Assembly (NCBI GenBank): GCA_920105625.2
Contig: OV050032.1
Coordinates: forward strand, 98,688,542 to 98,752,541
Direction: 5' to 3'
Source: Clusia tigrina
Lineage: Eukaryota; Arthropoda; Insecta; Diptera; Clusiidae
Length of the DNA: 64,000 nt
Positions 60,206 through 64,000 of this stretch are shown one piece after another. The stretch's first letter is position 1, and each line of letters opens with the position of its first letter. Position numbers and translations under genes: made by a program. The notes beneath the pieces are model-generated. The model made no database searches and was not told where the DNA came from. It was given only the letters and a program-made list of their open reading frames with translations.

Positions 60206-63200
60206 TTACAAGCATTTGTATGTTGCAAACTTTGATTGGTGTAGGACGTACCGTATAAAAGTTAGGGCCATTTGAAGTTTTATCAGTGTTTGATTTGGGA
60301 CTCTAGGGTAGCATAGCTTTGAGCGATAGCTTAAATTGACAAGAGGCTCGAGTACTTTATTGTTACAAAATTTCAAGGTTTTATGACGCTCCAGTAAAAA
60401 ATTACAAGCATTTGTATGTTGCAAACTTTGATAGGTGTAGGACGTACCGTATAGAAGTTAGGGCCATTTGAAGTTTTATCAGTGTTTAATTTGGGACTCT
60501 AGGGTAGCATAGCTTTGATCGATGGCTTAAATTGACAAGAGGCTCGAGTACTTGATTGTTACAAAATTTCAAGGTTTTATGACGCTCCAGTAAAAAGTTA
60601 CAAGCATTTGTATGTTGCAAACTTTGATAGGTGTAGGACGTACCGTAAAGAAGTTAGGGGCGTTTGAAGTTTTATCAGTGTTTGATTTGGGACTCTAGGG
60701 TAGCATAGTTTTGATCGATGGCTTAAATTGACAAGAGGCTCCAGTACTTCATTGTTACCAAATTTCAAGGTTTTATGACGCTCCAGTAAAAAGTTACAAG
60801 CATTTGTATGTTGCAAACTTTGATAGGTGTAGGACGTACCGTATAGAAGTTAGGGCCATTTGAAGTTTAATCAGTGTTTGATTTGGGACTCAAGGGTAGC
60901 ATAGCTTTGAGCGCTGGTTTAAATTGACAAGAGGCTCGAATACTTCATTGTTACAAAATTTCAAGGTTTTATGACGCTCCAGTAAAAAGATACAAGCATT
61001 TGTATGTTGCAAACTTTGATAGGTGTAGGACATACCTTATAGAAGTTAGGACCATTTGAAGTTTTATCAGTGTTTGATTTGGGACTCTAGGGTAGCATAG
61101 CTTTGAGCGATAGCTTAAATTGACAAGAGGCTCGCGTACTTTATTGTTACAAAATTTCAAGGTTTTATGACGCTCCAGTAAAAAGTTACAAGCATTTGTA
61201 TGTTGCAAACTTTGATAGGTGTAGGACGTACCGTAAAGAAGTTAGGGGCGTTTGAAGTTTTATCAGTGTTTGATTTGGGACTCTAGGGTAGCATAGCTTT
61301 GAGCGATAACTTAAATTGGCAAGAGGGTCGAGTACTTTATTGTTACAAAATTTCAAGGTTTTATGACGGTCCAGTAAAAAATTACAAGCATTTGAATGTT
61401 GCAAACTTTTTTAGGTGTAGGACGTACCGTATAGAAGTTAGGGGCGTTTGAAGTTTTATCTGTGTTTGATTTGGGACTCTAGGGTAGCATAGCTTTGAGC
61501 GATGGCCTAAATTGACAAGAGGGTCGAGTACTTTATTGTTACAAAATTTCAAGGTTTTATGACGCTCCAGTAAAAAGTTACAAGCATTTGAATGTTGCAA
61601 ACTTTTTTAGGTGTAGGACGTACCATATAGAAGTTAGGGGCATTTGAAGTTTTATCAGTGTTTGATTTGGGACTCTAGGGTAGCATAGCTTTGAGCGATG
61701 GCTTAAATTGACAAGAGGCTCGGGTACTTGATTGTTACAAAATTTCAAGTTTTATGACGCTCCAGTAAAAAGTTACAAGCATTTGAATGTGGCAACCTTT
61801 TTTAGGTGTAGGACGTACCGTATAGAAGTTAGGGGCGTTTGAAGTTTTATCAGTGTTTGATTTGGGACTCTAGGGTAGCATAGCTTTGGGCGATGGCCTA
61901 AATTGACAAGAGGGTCGAGTACTTTATTGTTTCAAAATTTCAAGGTTTTATTACGCTCCAGTAAAAAGTTACAAGCATTTGTATGTTGCAAACTTTGATA
62001 GGTGTAGGACGTACCGTATTGAAGTTAGGGGCGTTTGAAGTTTTATCAGTGTTTGTTTTTTGACTCTAGGGTAGCATAGCTTTGAGCGATAACTTAAATT
62101 GACAAGAGGGTCGAGTACTTTATTGTTACAAAATTTCAAGGTTTTATGACGCTCCAGTAAAAAGTTACAAGCATTTGAAAGTTGCCAACTTTAATAGGTG
62201 AAGGACGTACCGTATAGAAGTTAGGGGCGTTTGAAGTTTTATCAGTGTTTGATTTGGGACTCAAGGGTAGCATAGCTTTGAGCGATGGCTAAAATTGACA
62301 AGAGGCTCGAGTACTTTATTGTTACAAAATTTCAAGGTTTTATGACGCTCCAGTAAAAAGTTACAAGCATTTGAATGTTGCAAACTTTTTTAGGTGTAGG
62401 ACGTACCGTATAGAAGTTATTGGCGTTTGAAGTTTTATTAGTGTTAGATTTGGGACTCTAGGGTAGCATAGCTTTGAGCGATGGCCTAAATTGACAAGAG
62501 TGTCGAGTACTTTATTGTTACAAAATTTCAAGGTTTTATGACGCTCCAGTGAAAGTTACAAGCATTTGAATGTTGCCAACTTTGATAGGTGTAGGACGTA
62601 CCGTATATTAGTTAGGGGCGTTTGAAGTTTTATCAGTGTTTGATTTGGAACTCTAGGGTAGCATAGCTTTGAGCGATAGCTTAAATTGACAAGAGGCTCG
62701 AGTACTTTATTGTTACAAAATTTCAAGGTTTTATGACGCTCCAGTAAAAAGTTACAGGCATTTGTATGTTGCAAACTTTGATAGGTGTGGGACATACCGT
62801 ATAGAAGTTAGGGCTATTTGAAGTTTTATCAGTGTTTGATTTGGGACTCAAGGGTAGCATAGCTTTGAGCGAAGGCTTAAATTGACAAGAGGCTCGAGTA
62901 CTTTATTGTTACAAAATTTCAAGGTTTTATGACGCTCCAGTAAAAAGTTACAAGCATTTGTATGTTGCAAACTTTGATTGGTGTAGGACGTACCGTATAA
63001 AAGTTAGGGCCATTTGAAGTTTTATCAGTGTTTGATTTGGGACTCTAGGGTAGCATAGCTTTGAGCTATGGCTTAAATTGACAAGAGGCTCGAGTACTTT
63101 ATTGTTACAAAATTTCAAGGTTTTATGACGCTCCAGTAAAAAGTTACAAGCATTTGTATGTTGCAAACTTTGATAGGTGTTGGACGTACCGTATAGAAGT

Positions 63201-64000
63201 TAGGGGCGTTTGAAGTTTTATCAGTGTTTGACTTGGGACTCTAGGGTAGCATAGCTTTGATCGATGGCTTAAATTGACAAGAGGCTCGAGTACTTCATTG
63301 TTACAAAATTTCAAGGTTTTATGACGCTCCAGTAAAAAGTTACAAGCATTTGTATGTTGCAAACTTTGATAGGTGTAGGACGTACCGTATAGAAGTTAGG
63401 GCCATTTGAAGTTTAATCAGTGTTTGATTTGGGACTCAAGGGTAGCATAGCTTTGAGCGATGGTTTAAATTGACAAGAGGCTCGAATACTTCATTGTTAC
63501 AAAATATCAAGGTTTTATGACGCTCCAGTAAAAAGATACAAGCATTTGTATGTTGCAAACTTTGATAGGTGTAGGACATACCGTATAGAAGTTAGGACCA
63601 TTTGAAGTTTTATCAGTGTTTGATTTGGGACTCTAGGGTAGCATAGCTTTGAGCGATAGCTTAAATTGACAAGAGGCTCGCGTACTTTATTGTTACAAAA
63701 TTTCAAGGTTTTATGACGCTCCAGTAAAAAGTTACAAGCATTTGTATGTTGCAAACTTTGATAGGTGTAGGACGTACCGTAAAGAAGTTAGGGGCGTTTG
63801 AAGTTTTATCAGTGTTTGATTTGGGACTCTAGGGTAGCATAGCTTTGAGCGATAACTTAAATTGGCAAGAGGGTCGAGTACTTTATTGTTAAAAAATTTC
63901 AAGGTTTTATGACGGTCCAGTAAAAAATTACAAGCATTTGAATGTTGCAAACTTTTTTAGGTGTAGGACGTACCGTATAGAAGTTAGGGGCGTTTGAAGT
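60206..64000. repeat. 13-monomer spaced duplication (2546 bp), second copy short of one monomer
   Basis: GAAGTTTAATCAG lies near 60861 and 63407, and the block to its right (60.85-61.45 against 63.40-64.00 kb) repeats at 2546 bp, 13 x 196 minus 2. To its left the offset is 2742, that is 2546 plus 196, so the second copy has lost exactly one monomer (the GGCTCCAGTAC / TTACCAAATTTC unit at about 60.6-60.8 kb). Between the copies lie octamer-like units (TTTAATAGGTGAAGG near 62190, GTATATTAGTTAGG near 62605). The right edge is cut by the window end. No gene is seen. Confidence 0.87.

Larger units (their letters stand above)
1..64000. repeat. Satellite DNA array, ~196-bp monomer, whole window
   Basis: The same 196-bp unit follows itself head to tail from the first to the last base, about 325 times, with no inversion and no foreign insertion that I can see. 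Landmarks in order within a unit are GAAGTTTTATCAGTGTTTGA, GGTAGCATAGCTTTGAGCGA, TTAAATTGACAAGAGG, CTCGAGTACTTTATTG, ACAAAATTTCAAGG, GACGCTCCAGTAAAAAG, ACAAGCATTTG, TTGCAAACTTTGATAGG and GTAGGACGTACCGTATAG. My hand consensus has 74 G+C in 196 bp. Neighbouring units differ at a limited set of recurring sites (for example CTAGGGT/CAAGGGT/CAATGGT, GGGCGTTT/GGGCCATTT, GGCTCGAG/GGGTCGAG, TTTGATAGG/TTTTTTAGG), and combinations of these define the higher-order units. Satellite arrays of this monomer size are typical of eukaryotic centromeric, pericentromeric or subtelomeric heterochromatin; which of these applies cannot be told here, and no known family name is claimed. Confidence 0.98.

Noticed and set aside
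707..63950. Very many similar minus-strand open frames of about 63-79 codons, one per monomer, with a conserved-looking protein pattern
   Set aside because: They are translations of the satellite. They overlap by about 23 nt from unit to unit, shift frame because 196 is not divisible by 3, are intact in fewer than half of the monomers, and similarity between them is no more than the DNA repeat itself imposes. No promoter, splice or codon-use signal supports a gene.
1..64000. CRISPR array or other prokaryotic direct-repeat system
   Set aside because: There are no short repeats with unique spacers; the whole 196-bp unit is repeated, and no cas-like gene is present.
1..64000. Tandem gene cluster such as 5S rDNA, histone or tRNA repeats
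   Set aside because: No tRNA-like cloverleaf elements, no 5S internal control region and no histone-like frame can be recognised, and a 196-bp unit leaves no room for gene plus spacer of these kinds.

Overview
The whole 64 kb is one uninterrupted, head-to-tail satellite DNA array. The basic unit (monomer) is about 196 bp, roughly 38% GC, and occurs about 325 times, always in the same orientation. I find no protein gene, RNA gene, transposon, CRISPR array or unique-sequence island. The window therefore suggests a eukaryotic constitutive-heterochromatin block (centromeric, pericentromeric or subtelomeric). The sequence itself does not say which, and I cannot name the species or match the monomer to a satellite family I recognise. 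Recurrent CG to TG/CA changes between monomers suggest a genome with CpG methylation, as in plants or vertebrates.

The array is organised at a second level as a patchwork of higher-order repeats (HORs), multi-monomer units that recur as blocks. From left to right: a 24-monomer duplication (1-2030 and 4593-6726) around a mixed segment; a 21-monomer unit of 4114 bp present 2.15 times (7260-16115); an 8-monomer unit of 1567 bp twice (17375-20508); a 5-monomer unit of 979 bp three times (about 19935-22890); a split 19-monomer spacing of 3722 bp (23380-24645 and 27102-28367); a 9-monomer unit of 1762 bp about 3.4 times (28368-34393); a 7-monomer duplication (about 36133-38137); a distinct subfamily built on a 4-monomer unit of 777 bp (38730-40710), which feeds a 2.5-3 kb module repeated from 40.7 to 49 kb; a 24-monomer unit whose second copy has lost exactly three monomers (48837-57650); and a 13-monomer spacing at the right end (60.2-64 kb).

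HOR spacings are whole numbers of monomers minus a few bases, and where I traced them the missing bases are explained by small indels. This fits unequal exchange or conversion in register. A few junctions are out of register (1716, 28367, 38137, 48459, 58406) and look like end-joining or replication-slippage scars. Nothing here is expressed as a pathway: the repeated minus-strand open frames of about 72 codons are a by-product of the monomer sequence, not genes.
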